Positions 55,940-64,000 of a DNA stretch of 64,000 bases are shown one piece after another. Each line of letters starts with the position of its first letter. Position 1 is the stretch's first letter. The notes under the pieces were generated by a model, which worked only from the letters and a program-made list of their open reading frames with translations, made no database searches and was not told the DNA's origin. Position numbers and translations under genes: made by a program. Source of the stretch: Propionimicrobium lymphophilum DSM 4903 (lineage in GTDB: Bacteria > Actinomycetota > Actinomycetes > Propionibacteriales > Propionibacteriaceae); contig NZ_AUIB01000001.1 of NCBI RefSeq assembly GCF_000423485.1, positions 372,001 to 436,000 of the forward strand, written 5' to 3'.

Positions 55940-56287
55940 ATTTTCGGCCAAATAAGCGCCGGCAGTTGCCCTAATGAATTTGAGATACAGAGCTATATTT
56001 CATGACCGAAGGTCACGAAACAGGCCTTGAAAAATTGAGCCAGTTGCGCAAACGGGTGCCGACGTCACCTCCGCCTGGCTCAGCGCACAGATCGCCGTCA
56101 CGGACCCCGAGGGAACGGCCAAGCTGCTCCACGGTAAGGCCATTAAGCAGTCCGTAGATCTATGGGTGAACAGCAATTCATTGATGAATACTGCTAGGTC
56201 TTCCTCAACCCGTACCGGACGGCGGACCCGGCTTACACGATGACAGCCCCGATGCCTGGCGTCATGCACGCGTTGGTCCGGTGTCGG
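55940..56287. other. Gap with an unidentified coding-like remnant
   Basis: No intact gene is supported. A plus-strand frame (56031-56243) without a start codon reads PVAQTGADVTSAWLSAQIA, then GTAKLLHGKAIKQSVDLWV, with codon use like nearby genes. It may be the relic of a decayed gene; I could not assign a family. No terminator was seen after the fructosamine kinase gene. Confidence 0.35.
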
Positions 56288-56440
56288 TTAAGGGGCTGGA
56301 CGTTCGACGGGATTCCCGTTGTCGTCCAGCAGCTGCACCGAACCCTCGGGGTGACGCAGCAGGTTGATCAGCGAGACCGTCAGGCCGCCCCACAGGATGA
56401 CTGCGAAAACCACGAACATCACTATTGCTGTAATAGTCAT
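56288..56440 (-). CDS. metS: Small subunit of methionine/alanine importer (MetS-like)
   Basis: A 50-residue protein starting MTITAIVMFVVFAVILWGGL, with one membrane helix and a short polar tail ending in PVERPAP. It begins directly after the stop codon of the NSS transporter, which supplies AAAGGAT as ribosome site. In Corynebacterium glutamicum, MetP needs such a small partner, MetS, for methionine and alanine uptake. Length, topology and position all fit that family. Confidence 0.85.
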   Translation of the reverse strand: MTITAIVMFVVFAVILWGGLTVSLINLLRHPEGSVQLLDDNGNPVERPAP

Positions 56441-58132
56441 TTAGATATCCTTTCGGCCTTCGATTTGGCTACGACGGTAGCGCTCTAGGGCCTCGAGCTC
56501 TTCAGACGCAATGGTCGGGTCGTCCAACACCTCTTGCAGGTGTCCGGAGTCGACCAGCCTGTCGAGGATGGGTGGCGGCAGCTTGTCTCCGTCGGTGTCG
56601 AACTTAGACGCCGCGGACCTCATGCTCCAAGGCAAAGAACTCAGGACGAAGGCCACGATGACCAACGCCACCGTCATGCCCCAGCCGAACACGTCGATGA
56701 ACCAGCTCGGCATGCCGCCGTAGCCGTCGGTGAGGACTTTCTGCACCTCGTTGATGAGGATGTAGCCCAATACAACCGGCGTCACGCCGCCGACCAGGAC
56801 CTGCCAGCCACGTCCGAGCTTGAACGAGCTAGAGCGGTTGAGGTGGTTGCGAAGGGTGGGCAATGCGCCGAATGCAGCGGTCAGCGTGATGGTCGAGATC
56901 AGAGCCACGGTTACGATGCCGAAGTTGTTAACGAAGTTGTCCAGCACATCCAACAGGTTGAGTCCCGTGGTGGTGGGGAACAGCAGTAGCGAGGTAAGGG
57001 CCATCGGAACGCCTACAAGCAACACGCTCGGAACCCTCTTTAGGCCGAGCTTGTCCTCAATGGAAGCGATCAGGGCTTCGATGATCGAGATCATCGAAGT
57101 AAACGCGGCGAATGTCAGTGAGCCGAAGAACAAGATGCCGATCAAGGTTCCTGCAGGTGCCTGATTGATGATTGTCGGGAAGGCGATGAACGCCAGGCCG
57201 ATGCCGGCGCTTGCTGTCTCATCGACGCCAACGCCCTGAACCTGAGCCATGAATCCCAGAACAGCAAAAACGCCGATGCCCGAAAGCAATTCGAACGAGG
57301 AGTTAGCGAAGCCGACCACCAAGCCGGAACCCGTCAGGTCGGAGTTCTTTGGCAGGTAAGAAGCGTAGGTCTGCTGAATACCGAACGCCACCGATAGCGA
57401 GAAGAAAATCTGGCCGAACGCGGCAGCCCAAACGCCGGAGTCGAGCAGCGCGTCCCACTTAGGAGTGAAGAACGCATTGATGCCGTCGGTCGCGCCCGGC
57501 AAGGTGAGAGCAACACCGACCATAATCAAGAACATGACGGTCAGCAGCGGCATGAAGATTTTGTTTACGCCGGCGATGCCCTTTTGGACGCCGAGCGTCA
57601 AGACCGCGATCACAGCCACCCAAACGATCAGCATCGGCGTGAAGATCTGACCGATGTAGTCGAACCCGATGTGCGCCTGCTCCGCGGGTACAGACTGGGT
57701 GAATTGTTCTGTGAAGAACGTTCCGGGATCTTCTCCCCATGCCTTCGTAAACGAATAGATGAAGTACATCGCAGACCAGGCTAAAATCACGGCGTAGTAA
57801 ATGCCGATGATGAAGCAAATGCACATGTGCCACCAGCCGATCGGCTCGGTCAGTTTGTGCAGTCTGCGGAAAGCCAGAGGTGACGAGGCGCGATAGCGGT
57901 GTCCGATTGCGAAATCTAGGAATAGCATCGGGATGCCGACCGCGAGAAGCGCGAAAACGTATGGAATGATGAACGCGCCACCGCCGTTGGAGTATGCCAC
58001 GTACGGAAAGCGCCAAATGTTGCCGAGTCCAACTGCGGAACCCACTGCAGCGAGAATAAACGCCGTTCTGCTGTTGAATGCACCGCGCGTCGATTTGTCC
58101 TTGATTTCCTTCACGAGTGATGAATCTAACAT
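56441..58132 (-). CDS. metP: Sodium-dependent amino acid transporter (NSS/SNF family, MetP-like)
   Basis: A 563-residue neurotransmitter:sodium symporter with about twelve membrane helices. The first helix holds the sodium and substrate site (AAVGSAVGLGNIWRFPYVAY, unwound NGGGAF). The C-terminal extension of about 60 residues is cytoplasmic. Paired with the small subunit downstream, methionine or alanine import is the likely role. The start is not backed by a clear ribosome site. Confidence 0.9.
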   Translation of the reverse strand: MLDSSLVKEIKDKSTRGAFNSRTAFILAAVGSAVGLGNIWRFPYVAYSNGGGAFIIPYVFALLAVGIPMLFLDFAIGHRYRASSPLAFRRLHKLTEPIGWWHMCICFIIGIYYAVILAWSAMYFIYSFTKAWGEDPGTFFTEQFTQSVPAEQAHIGFDYIGQIFTPMLIVWVAVIAVLTLGVQKGIAGVNKIFMPLLTVMFLIMVGVALTLPGATDGINAFFTPKWDALLDSGVWAAAFGQIFFSLSVAFGIQQTYASYLPKNSDLTGSGLVVGFANSSFELLSGIGVFAVLGFMAQVQGVGVDETASAGIGLAFIAFPTIINQAPAGTLIGILFFGSLTFAAFTSMISIIEALIASIEDKLGLKRVPSVLLVGVPMALTSLLLFPTTTGLNLLDVLDNFVNNFGIVTVALISTITLTAAFGALPTLRNHLNRSSSFKLGRGWQVLVGGVTPVVLGYILINEVQKVLTDGYGGMPSWFIDVFGWGMTVALVIVAFVLSSLPWSMRSAASKFDTDGDKLPPPILDRLVDSGHLQEVLDDPTIASEELEALERYRRSQIEGRKDI

Positions 58133-58173
58133 CTCGGAAAAAGCGCGGCCTTTTGTCTCATTTTACGGTCGCA

Positions 58174-58206
58174 AAAAAGCGGGCAGGGGAATGCCCCTGC
58201 CCGCTA
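58174..58206 (-). terminator. Terminator after mdh (minus strand)
   Basis: A 12-bp perfect stem pairs 58179-58190 with 58195-58206. On the minus strand it is followed by a run of T. Confidence 0.9.
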
Positions 58207-58225
58207 ATTGTTATTTAGTTTTTTC

Positions 58226-59209
58226 TTAGATCAGGCCGAGTTCGGTAACGGTCTTGCGCTCTTCCTCCAGCTCTGCGGCGGAAGTGTCGAGCTTGGCGCG
58301 GCTGAAGTCGTTGATCTCCAGGCCCTCGATGACCTTGTAGTCGCCATTCGAGCAGGTAACAGGCATCGAGTAGATGAGGCCCTCGGGGATGCCGTACTGA
58401 CCCTCGGAAACTACGGACATGGAAACCCAGTCGTTCTCCGGGGTGCCGAACAGCCAGTCGTGCATGCATTCGACGGTTGCATGTGCGGCAGATGCAGCGG
58501 AGCTCGCGCCGCGAGCCTCGATGATCGCGCCACCGCGCTTAGAGACGGTCGGGATGAACTCGTTCTCGAGCCAGGACTGCTCGATCTTGTCACCGACCGG
58601 TGCACCGGCAACCTCGGCATGGAAGACGTCGGGGTACTGGGTGTTGGAGTGGTTGCCCCAGACGGTCATCTTCTTGACCTCGGAGACAGGCACGCCCAGC
58701 TTCTTGGCCAGCTGAGTCTTGGCGCGGTTGTGGTCGAGGCGAGTCAGAGCGCTGAACTGGCGGTTCGGGATGTCAGGAGCGTTGTTCATGGCGATCAGTG
58801 CGTTGGTGTTTGCCGGGTTGCCGGTTACCAGGACGTGAACGTCGTCGGCGGCAACGTCGTTCAGGGCCTTGCCCTGACCGGTGAAGATCTTGCCGTTGGC
58901 GCTGAGCAGATCGGAGCGGTCCATGCCGGCCTTACGCGGCATAGAGCCAACCAGCATTGCAGCGTTAACGCCGTCGAATACCTTGCGTGGGTCGTCGCCG
59001 ATCTCGATGTTTACGACGTTGTCGAACGCGCAGTCGTCCAGCTCCATGACGACGCCTTCAAGACGAGGAAGAGCGGGGGTGATCTCGAGGAGTCTTAGCT
59101 CGATGGGGCGATCGCCAGCAAGCGCACCACTAGCGATGCGGAATAGCAGGCTGTAGCAGATCTGTCCGGCGGCTCCAGTAACGGCAACCTTTAATGGCGT
59201 CTGGTTCAT
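58226..59209 (-). CDS. mdh: Malate dehydrogenase
   Basis: A 327-residue NAD-dependent enzyme that interconverts malate and oxaloacetate. It has the nucleotide-binding [20 protein letters not shown], the loop [26 protein letters not shown] and the catalytic His in [16 protein letters not shown]. It matches the cytosolic-type MDH of actinobacteria. AAAGGA lies before the ATG at 59209. In propionic fermentation it would feed the succinate branch that ends at methylmalonyl-CoA mutase. Confidence 0.95.
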   Translation of the reverse strand: MNQTPLKVAVTGAAGQICYSLLFRIASGALAGDRPIELRLLEITPALPRLEGVVMELDDCAFDNVVNIEIGDDPRKVFDGVNAAMLVGSMPRKAGMDRSDLLSANGKIFTGQGKALNDVAADDVHVLVTGNPANTNALIAMNNAPDIPNRQFSALTRLDHNRAKTQLAKKLGVPVSEVKKMTVWGNHSNTQYPDVFHAEVAGAPVGDKIEQSWLENEFIPTVSKRGGAIIEARGASSAASAAHATVECMHDWLFGTPENDWVSMSVVSEGQYGIPEGLIYSMPVTCSNGDYKVIEGLEINDFSRAKLDTSAAELEEERKTVTELGLI

Positions 59210-59525
59210 CAAAATCCTTTCAATTGTTTTTCCCTGCTTAAGGGAAACCCAGGGGTAGCTAGACCCCAAACCCGGCTTTGGGCTTACATATAGAAGCGTA
59301 GCGCGTCAACACTTGACGTTAGTCTGATGGGGATCATTGGGCAGGACATTTCGCTACATAAATGAGTTATTGCACGTTGTTGCTAGGGCATTTCGCGTTT
59401 GTGACTAGGGTTCGCGTGTCCAAGCGGATAACCTGGTCAGGTGAATGAAAGTAGCGACTCTCATAGTTTTCGTGCCGGCTACGGGCCGGCGTCACGTCTA
59501 ACTGGCAGTTTTGCCGGTGATAGCA
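59210..59525. promoter_or_regulatory. Divergent promoter region of mdh and CNNM-type gene
   Basis: For mdh on the minus strand, TTGACG (59309-59304) and TAAGCC (59286-59281) are 17 bases apart. For the plus-strand gene no clear promoter was seen. A short palindromic hairpin, gccggc at 59474-59479 and 59485-59490, lies about 35 bases before its start. Confidence 0.45.
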
Positions 59526-60956
59526 ATGAGTGACTTGTGGGTTTCCATCGGCGTCATCTTCTTGCTCTTCTTTATCGGCGGAATCTTTTCCGCCTCCGAG
59601 ATGGCGCTGGTTACGCTACGTGATTCTCAAATCAGAAAGCTTTCGCATAAGGGTAAACGAGGCAAGGCGATCGAGAAACTTACGAGCGATCAGAATCGGT
59701 TTTTGTCTTCGGTGCAGATCGGCGTGACTGTCGCTGGCTTCTTGAGTTCGGCGTTCGGTTCGGACTCTCTCGCTAACAAGTACCTCGGCCCCTGGCTCGA
59801 TTCCATGGGAGTCCCGGCCTCGAACACTATCGCTATCATCGCCGTAACAGCGATGATTTCATTCCTGTCCATCGTGCTTTCGGAGCTGACTGCTAAGCGT
59901 CTAGCTTTGCAGAACACAGAGCAGTTCTCTCTTGCTCTCGCTCCGTTAATCGACGCCATCGCCACCATCTGCCGTCCGCTGATTTGGCTTCTCGGTAAGT
60001 GCACTAACGTCATGGTTCGAGTTCTCGGCGGCGACCCAAATGCCGGTAAGGAATCGGTGAGCGAGGAGGAGCTCCGCTCGATGGTGGCGAGCGCCGAGTC
60101 GCTAGGCATCGACGAACGACGTATCGTGGACGACGTTTTCGACGCGGGCGATCGCAGCCTGCGCGAGGTCATGGTGCCTAGAACTGAGGTTGACTTCCTA
60201 GACGGCAACGAATCAGCCGAGGACATCATCGACGTTGTAGTCGATAGGGAGCACTCCCGATACCCGGTAATTATTGGATCCCCCGACCAGGTGGTCGGCT
60301 TCCTTCATGTTCGCGACTTGATGAAGCTCGACGAGAAGCAACTCAAAGATCCGATTCTGACTCTGGTTCGCCCGGTTAAATCTTTGCCCGCCACCGTCAG
60401 GGTTCTCGTTGCGCTTCGCACGCTGCAGCGGGAAAACGCCCATTTAGCAATAGTCCTTGACGAGTATGGCGGCACCGCGGGTCTGGTGACGATTGAGGAT
60501 CTCATCGAGGAATTGATCGGAGAGATCACTGATGAGTACGACGTCGTGGACGCCGAATACGCCCAGCACCTTGATCAGCACGATCTGGAGGGGCTGACCT
60601 CATTGGAGGACTTTGAGGAGCGGGCTCATCTCGTGTTGCCGGAGGGCCCCTACGACACGGTCGCCGGCTATTTCATGGCCCAAATCGGACGGCTTCCGGA
60701 GCTTGGCGACGAAATCTTCTCTCGTCTTCGTCCTTCTGGGCCGTTAGGCGAAGAGGAAGGCAACGAGGTGCCAGTTAAATTCACCGTCATAGAGATGGAC
60801 GGTCGCCGTGCCTCGTGGCTGCGAATGAGGCGAATAGTGGCAGGCGATAGCGCCGGTTCGACGAATGAACAGGTCGTCATTTCTGATGCAAAATCTCGTA
60901 ACGACCTTGCTGCATTTCAGCATTCCGAAGATGTTACGAGGTCAGAAGATTCTTAA
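59526..60956 (+). CDS. CNNM/CorC-family membrane protein with CBS domains
   Basis: A 476-residue protein. A DUF21 membrane domain of about four helices (residues 1-180) is followed by a CBS pair (about 205-335; MVPRTEVDFLDGNES, VLDEYGGTAGLVTIEDLIEE). A C-terminal CorC/HlyC domain (about 350-435) follows. Relatives export magnesium or cobalt or affect ion balance; older annotations call them haemolysins. The ATG at 59526 is chosen over a TTG 15 bases upstream. Confidence 0.88.
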   Translation: MSDLWVSIGVIFLLFFIGGIFSASEMALVTLRDSQIRKLSHKGKRGKAIEKLTSDQNRFLSSVQIGVTVAGFLSSAFGSDSLANKYLGPWLDSMGVPASNTIAIIAVTAMISFLSIVLSELTAKRLALQNTEQFSLALAPLIDAIATICRPLIWLLGKCTNVMVRVLGGDPNAGKESVSEEELRSMVASAESLGIDERRIVDDVFDAGDRSLREVMVPRTEVDFLDGNESAEDIIDVVVDREHSRYPVIIGSPDQVVGFLHVRDLMKLDEKQLKDPILTLVRPVKSLPATVRVLVALRTLQRENAHLAIVLDEYGGTAGLVTIEDLIEELIGEITDEYDVVDAEYAQHLDQHDLEGLTSLEDFEERAHLVLPEGPYDTVAGYFMAQIGRLPELGDEIFSRLRPSGPLGEEEGNEVPVKFTVIEMDGRRASWLRMRRIVAGDSAGSTNEQVVISDAKSRNDLAAFQHSEDVTRSEDS

Positions 60957-60982
60957 GGTCCGATGAAAACAGGAAGGTTGCC

Positions 60983-62050
60983 ATGTCTAGAAAAGTTTTC
61001 CCCAAAATAGCGCTCGGCCTGACTCTGCTAGGCGCCGTTGGGCTTGCGGGTTGCGCCCAGCCTCCGGCCACTAGCCAGCCGTCTGAGACACCGTCGACCG
61101 GCAAGGTTCAGGAGAACTTCAAGGCGTGCATGGTCTCTGTTGAGGGCGGCTTCTCGACGCCGGTGGGTAAGCAGGCTGAGGCGGGGTTGTCAAAGAGCCA
61201 AGAGGACCTTGGGATTGAAACAAACGAGGTTGAGGCCGACGACATCCCGCGTGCCCTGCAACAGATGGTTAGCTCCGGTTGCAAGTTGATCTTTGGCGTT
61301 GGCGAGGACATCACGACCCCGTTGGAAGCGGCAGCCAAGACTAATCCCGACGTCAACTTCGCGCTGCTTGGCGGCACGCCAAATCAGCAGCTCGGCAATC
61401 TCAAACCAATGGTTTTCAACACTCACGAAGTGGGTTTCCTCGCCGGATACCTGGCGGCTAGCCAGACTAAATCCGGCACTGTTGGCGTTTTTGGAGGCCT
61501 ATTCGTCCCGTCCGTGACGATGTACCTGGATGGTTTCGTTCAAGGCGTTTCCTACTACAACGGTAAGAATTCCGCCGATGTCAAGGTTGTCGGGTGGGAT
61601 CAGCAGGCCAAGTCGGGTAGCTACATCACCGACGGCGATCCATTCAACAACCCGGACGCAGCTAAGACGATCACCAGCGAACTTATCGGTAAGGGCGCGG
61701 ACGTCATCATGCCTGTGGCCGAGGTTTCTAATAAGGGCGCCATCGAGCCCGCTAAGGCTGCTGGCGCGAAGTTGATCTGGAGCGGCGTAGATGGATGCAC
61801 AGAGAATGCTGATGCTTGCGACATCATCATCGCATCTGCCATCCGCGACTACTCGAGTGCCGTCAGCGACGTCATCTATCAGGCCAAAGAGGGTGAGTTT
61901 AGCAATACCGCTTACATCGGCACTTTGAGGAACGCGGGAGCTAAACTCGTCGGTTTTTCCAGTGACGAGGCCAAAGCCAAGATCCGCGAAGTCAGCGACG
62001 GAATTGTCGCCGGTGGTATCGAGGTTCACTCCGACGCGGCTGTAGGGTAA
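60983..62050 (+). CDS. BMP-family substrate-binding lipoprotein
   Basis: A 355-residue lipoprotein with lipobox VGLAGC (Cys about residue 24), a Ser/Thr/Pro linker and a periplasmic-binding-protein fold of the basic membrane protein (Med/PnrA) family: IFGVGEDITTPLEAAA, FNTHEVGFLAGYLAA, VGVFGG. The family usually delivers nucleosides to an ABC transporter. No permease or ATPase gene is adjacent. AGGAAGG lies before the ATG. The next gene begins five bases after its stop. Confidence 0.9.
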   Translation: MSRKVFPKIALGLTLLGAVGLAGCAQPPATSQPSETPSTGKVQENFKACMVSVEGGFSTPVGKQAEAGLSKSQEDLGIETNEVEADDIPRALQQMVSSGCKLIFGVGEDITTPLEAAAKTNPDVNFALLGGTPNQQLGNLKPMVFNTHEVGFLAGYLAASQTKSGTVGVFGGLFVPSVTMYLDGFVQGVSYYNGKNSADVKVVGWDQQAKSGSYITDGDPFNNPDAAKTITSELIGKGADVIMPVAEVSNKGAIEPAKAAGAKLIWSGVDGCTENADACDIIIASAIRDYSSAVSDVIYQAKEGEFSNTAYIGTLRNAGAKLVGFSSDEAKAKIREVSDGIVAGGIEVHSDAAVG

Positions 62051-62055
62051 GCAAC

Positions 62056-63456
62056 ATGATTATTGCTGCTGCAGACGGTTCCGCTCTAAACAATCCCGGA
62101 CCTGCGGGTTGGGCTTGGTATATCGATCGGAACAATTGGGCCGCTGACGGCTGGGAGAACGGCACAAATAATCAGGGTGAGCTCAAAGCGGTTCTTAACC
62201 TTCTCCGCGCGACTGCCCACACCGACGAACACCTGAAGATCCTCTGCGATAGCCAATACGTCATTAATACAGTTACGAAGTGGATGCCTGGCTGGAAGCG
62301 CAAAGGATGGAAGAAGGCCGACGGCAAGCCCGTTCTCAATCTTGAGCTGGTTAAAGCGCTGGACGAGGCATTACAGGGGCGCATGGTTCGTTTCGAGTGG
62401 GTTAAAGGCCACTCCGGACACGACCTGAACGAGGCCGCGGACACGTGCGCCAGAGGAGCGGCTACGGCTGTCCAGCAGGGTAAAGAGGTCGATCGAGGCC
62501 CTGGTTTCAATCTGGTCCCTGCCCAGGGGCTGCATGAAGAACCCCAGGACGAACAGCTAGACCTTTTCTCGGGCGGTTTCGATCCTGAGCCGAAAGACCC
62601 AGAACCCGCTCAGCACAGGCCGGATCCCAAAACCTCGAAAGAAGATGATTCGAAAATGAAACTTGCATTCATCGGATGCGGGAACATGGGGGAGGCCATG
62701 CTCTCCGGCGCGCTACGCGCAAGCGTGGTAAATGCCGCGGATGTTCGGGTAAACACGCACACCGAAAAGTCCATGGCCAGGCTTGCAGAGAAGTACGGTG
62801 TAGCTGCACAGGCCGATAAGGCCAAGGCGGTCAAAGGTGCTGATGTGGTGGTGATCGCTACAGAACCATCCAGTTACCCCGAGGTGCTAGGCCAGATTTC
62901 TGGTGCGGTTGGTGTCGACGCAGTTGTGATCAGCATCACTCCCGCGTTCAACCTCGAGCAGCTACGCGGTTTCTTGGGAAAGAGCGGGCATTTGGTTCGC
63001 ACGATGCCTAACATGCCCGCTCAGATCGGCAAGGGCTTCACGGGCGTCGTGTTTGAAGACGCAGTTGACGGCGCACAGCGTGAAGCCGTCATGAAGTTCT
63101 TGGGCAGCTTTGGGAAGGCTCAGCAAGTTCGCGAGGAGCAGCTCGGGGCGGTCACGGCGCTGGCCGGTTCTGCGCCTGCTTTCATCTACATGTTCATCTC
63201 CGCGATGGCAGACGCTGGTGTCGATTTCGGCATGACGCGAGCTCAAGCCCTGCAGATCGCCACGGCAACGGTTGAGGGATCAGCGGCATACGTGCGCGAG
63301 CGCGATTACCGAGTTGCGGACCTGCTTGAGGGCATCAGCTCACCGGGTGGCACGACCATTCGCGGCATCATCGAGATGCAAAAGCAGGGTGTACCCGCCG
63401 GCATCGTTGAGGCGATGCGCGCGGTGGTGACCAAATACGATGAAATGAATAGCTAA
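62056..63456 (+). CDS. Fusion of RNase HI and pyrroline-5-carboxylate reductase
   Basis: One uninterrupted 466-codon frame. Residues about 1-145 are RNase HI with all catalytic residues: Asp7 (ADGSALNNPGPAG), Glu42 (NQGELKAV), Asp65 (LCDSQYVI), His119 (VKGHSGHD) and Asp129. A polar, acidic linker (about 145-200) leads to Met201, where a complete ProC begins (MKLAFIGCGNMGEAMLSGAL). It continues through TMPNMPAQIGKG, TALAGSAPAFIY and ISSPGGTTIRGI to the end. RNase HI cuts RNA in RNA-DNA hybrids; ProC makes proline. Met201 could also be an internal start, but its ribosome site is weak. Confidence 0.9.
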   Translation: MIIAAADGSALNNPGPAGWAWYIDRNNWAADGWENGTNNQGELKAVLNLLRATAHTDEHLKILCDSQYVINTVTKWMPGWKRKGWKKADGKPVLNLELVKALDEALQGRMVRFEWVKGHSGHDLNEAADTCARGAATAVQQGKEVDRGPGFNLVPAQGLHEEPQDEQLDLFSGGFDPEPKDPEPAQHRPDPKTSKEDDSKMKLAFIGCGNMGEAMLSGALRASVVNAADVRVNTHTEKSMARLAEKYGVAAQADKAKAVKGADVVVIATEPSSYPEVLGQISGAVGVDAVVISITPAFNLEQLRGFLGKSGHLVRTMPNMPAQIGKGFTGVVFEDAVDGAQREAVMKFLGSFGKAQQVREEQLGAVTALAGSAPAFIYMFISAMADAGVDFGMTRAQALQIATATVEGSAAYVRERDYRVADLLEGISSPGGTTIRGIIEMQKQGVPAGIVEAMRAVVTKYDEMNS

Positions 63457-63469
63457 GTAGCGGTTAAAT

Positions 63470-63522
63470 AATTATCGGGTGCATGAAACTGAGCGGAAGC
63501 TAGGTTTGTGCACCCGATAATT
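63470..63522 (+). repeat. Long inverted repeat after rnhA-proC
   Basis: Perfect 14-bp arms, aattatcgggtgca (63470-63483) and tgcacccgataatt (63509-63522), enclose a 25-base loop. No T-run follows. It may be a protein site or aid the terminator just downstream. Confidence 0.6.
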
Positions 63523-63531
63523 TATGAGAAA

Positions 63532-63565
63532 AAATCTGGGGTGGGAAAAATCCCGCCCCAGATTT
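63532..63565 (+). terminator. Terminator after rnhA-proC
   Basis: A 15-bp stem pairs 63532-63546 with 63551-63565, with one G-U pair and a 4-base loop. An AT-rich tail follows. Confidence 0.8.
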
Positions 63566-64000
63566 GATTTATTTAATTACTTAACACGGCGACGAAGCAA
63601 AGATGCCAATTTTATTGAGATCGTTAGTGAGCTTGGTGACGTATACAACGGCTTTGTTTTCGTTCTAGCAAGCTTTTGCAGAGTGCTTTTGGAAGACTGT
63701 TTGAAAGACTTCGACGTGCTCAGAATATTTTCCGTATATTTATTTCATAGTTGAGGAAATCTGCAATTTTTTAAAGATATTAATAGGTTGTGTGGCTCTT
63801 AGTTTCTCTGAACAATCGGTTCTATGTCTATGGTGATTAAGTGTGGGAGGCTCATCTGGAAAAATGGTTTATTCACTATTTTTCTAATGTTCTAAGAATA
63901 CCTAGAGTCATGATAACCGGAAAAAGATCACTTTTAGCTGTAATTGCTAACCCCTTAAAAACACTGAATCTGCACAGTGTGTTACCGTTGTGTCCGTATT
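63566..64000. other. AT-rich region without recognisable gene
   Basis: These 435 bases are clearly richer in A and T than the rest of the window. Short frames exist on both strands; the longest on the plus strand begins inside the terminator and resembles nothing. A minus-strand frame ends in basic residues (LLRRRVK) but has no start or ribosome site. It may be an upstream region of the next gene. Confidence 0.4.

Noticed and set aside
63524-63754. 76-codon plus-strand frame near the window end
   Set aside because: It begins just before and reads through the terminator hairpin, has AT-driven composition and resembles no family.
1-64000. CRISPR array, prophage, insertion sequence or known defence cassette
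   Set aside because: No spaced repeat array, transposase, integrase, phage structural gene or restriction gene was recognised.

Overview
The window looks like the chromosome of a medium-GC actinobacterium, probably a member or relative of the Propionibacteriaceae; the family name is inference. The evidence is a full division/cell-wall (dcw) cluster followed by sepF, a YggT-family gene and wag31, without ftsA. Further evidence is a PdtaR-type ANTAR regulator, a two-subunit methylmalonyl-CoA mutase with its MeaB GTPase, a single class F-like sortase with LPXTG surface proteins, and many apparently leaderless promoters. I saw no rRNA, insertion sequence, prophage or CRISPR array. There is one tRNA gene.

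Layout. 1-1494: a secreted glucosaminidase-type wall hydrolase on the minus strand, cut by the window edge. 1803-19075: a DUF3040 gene, mraZ with a phased repeat array, a structured leader RNA, then rsmH-ftsL-ftsI-murF-mraY-murD-ftsW-murG-murC-ftsQ-ftsZ-pgeF-sepF-yggT-wag31; murE is missing from its usual place. 19281-26745: dksA-like, lspA, rluD, pyk, tRNA-Leu(CAA), pdtaR, a thioesterase and polA. 26792-32669: sortase, rpsA, coaE, a thioredoxin-fold oxidoreductase and uvrB. 33065-34371: a lipoprotein and a secreted protein with overlapping reading frames.

34430-37995: tRNA threonylcarbamoyladenosine genes (a GNAT-TsaE fusion, tsaB, rimI, tsaD) and a Nudix hydrolase. 38075-39903: LPXTG surface proteins, one with a thioester adhesin domain and one broken by a frameshift. 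40052-41625: a Fur-family regulator, a TRIC-type channel and a patatin pseudogene. 41835-46957: mutA-mutB-meaB, the methylmalonyl-CoA/succinyl-CoA step of propionate metabolism. 47018-52250: a glycerol-phosphate module (MFS transporter, glycerophosphodiesterase, glpD, SorC-type regulator) with shared palindromic operator candidates. 52339-59209: phosphoribosyltransferase, transketolase, fructosamine-kinase-like gene, an NSS transporter with a 50-residue small subunit, and malate dehydrogenase. 59526-63456: a CNNM/CBS membrane protein, a BMP-type lipoprotein and an RNase HI-ProC fusion. The last 435 bases are AT-rich with no recognisable gene.

The least ordinary items are the RNase HI-pyrroline-5-carboxylate reductase fusion, the acetyltransferase-TsaE fusion, the 10-bp-phased repeats before mraZ, the glp operator pair, the thioester adhesin with a distant sortase, and at least nine genes whose -10 box lies only 6-8 bases before the start codon. 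I found no clear new defence or mobile system.
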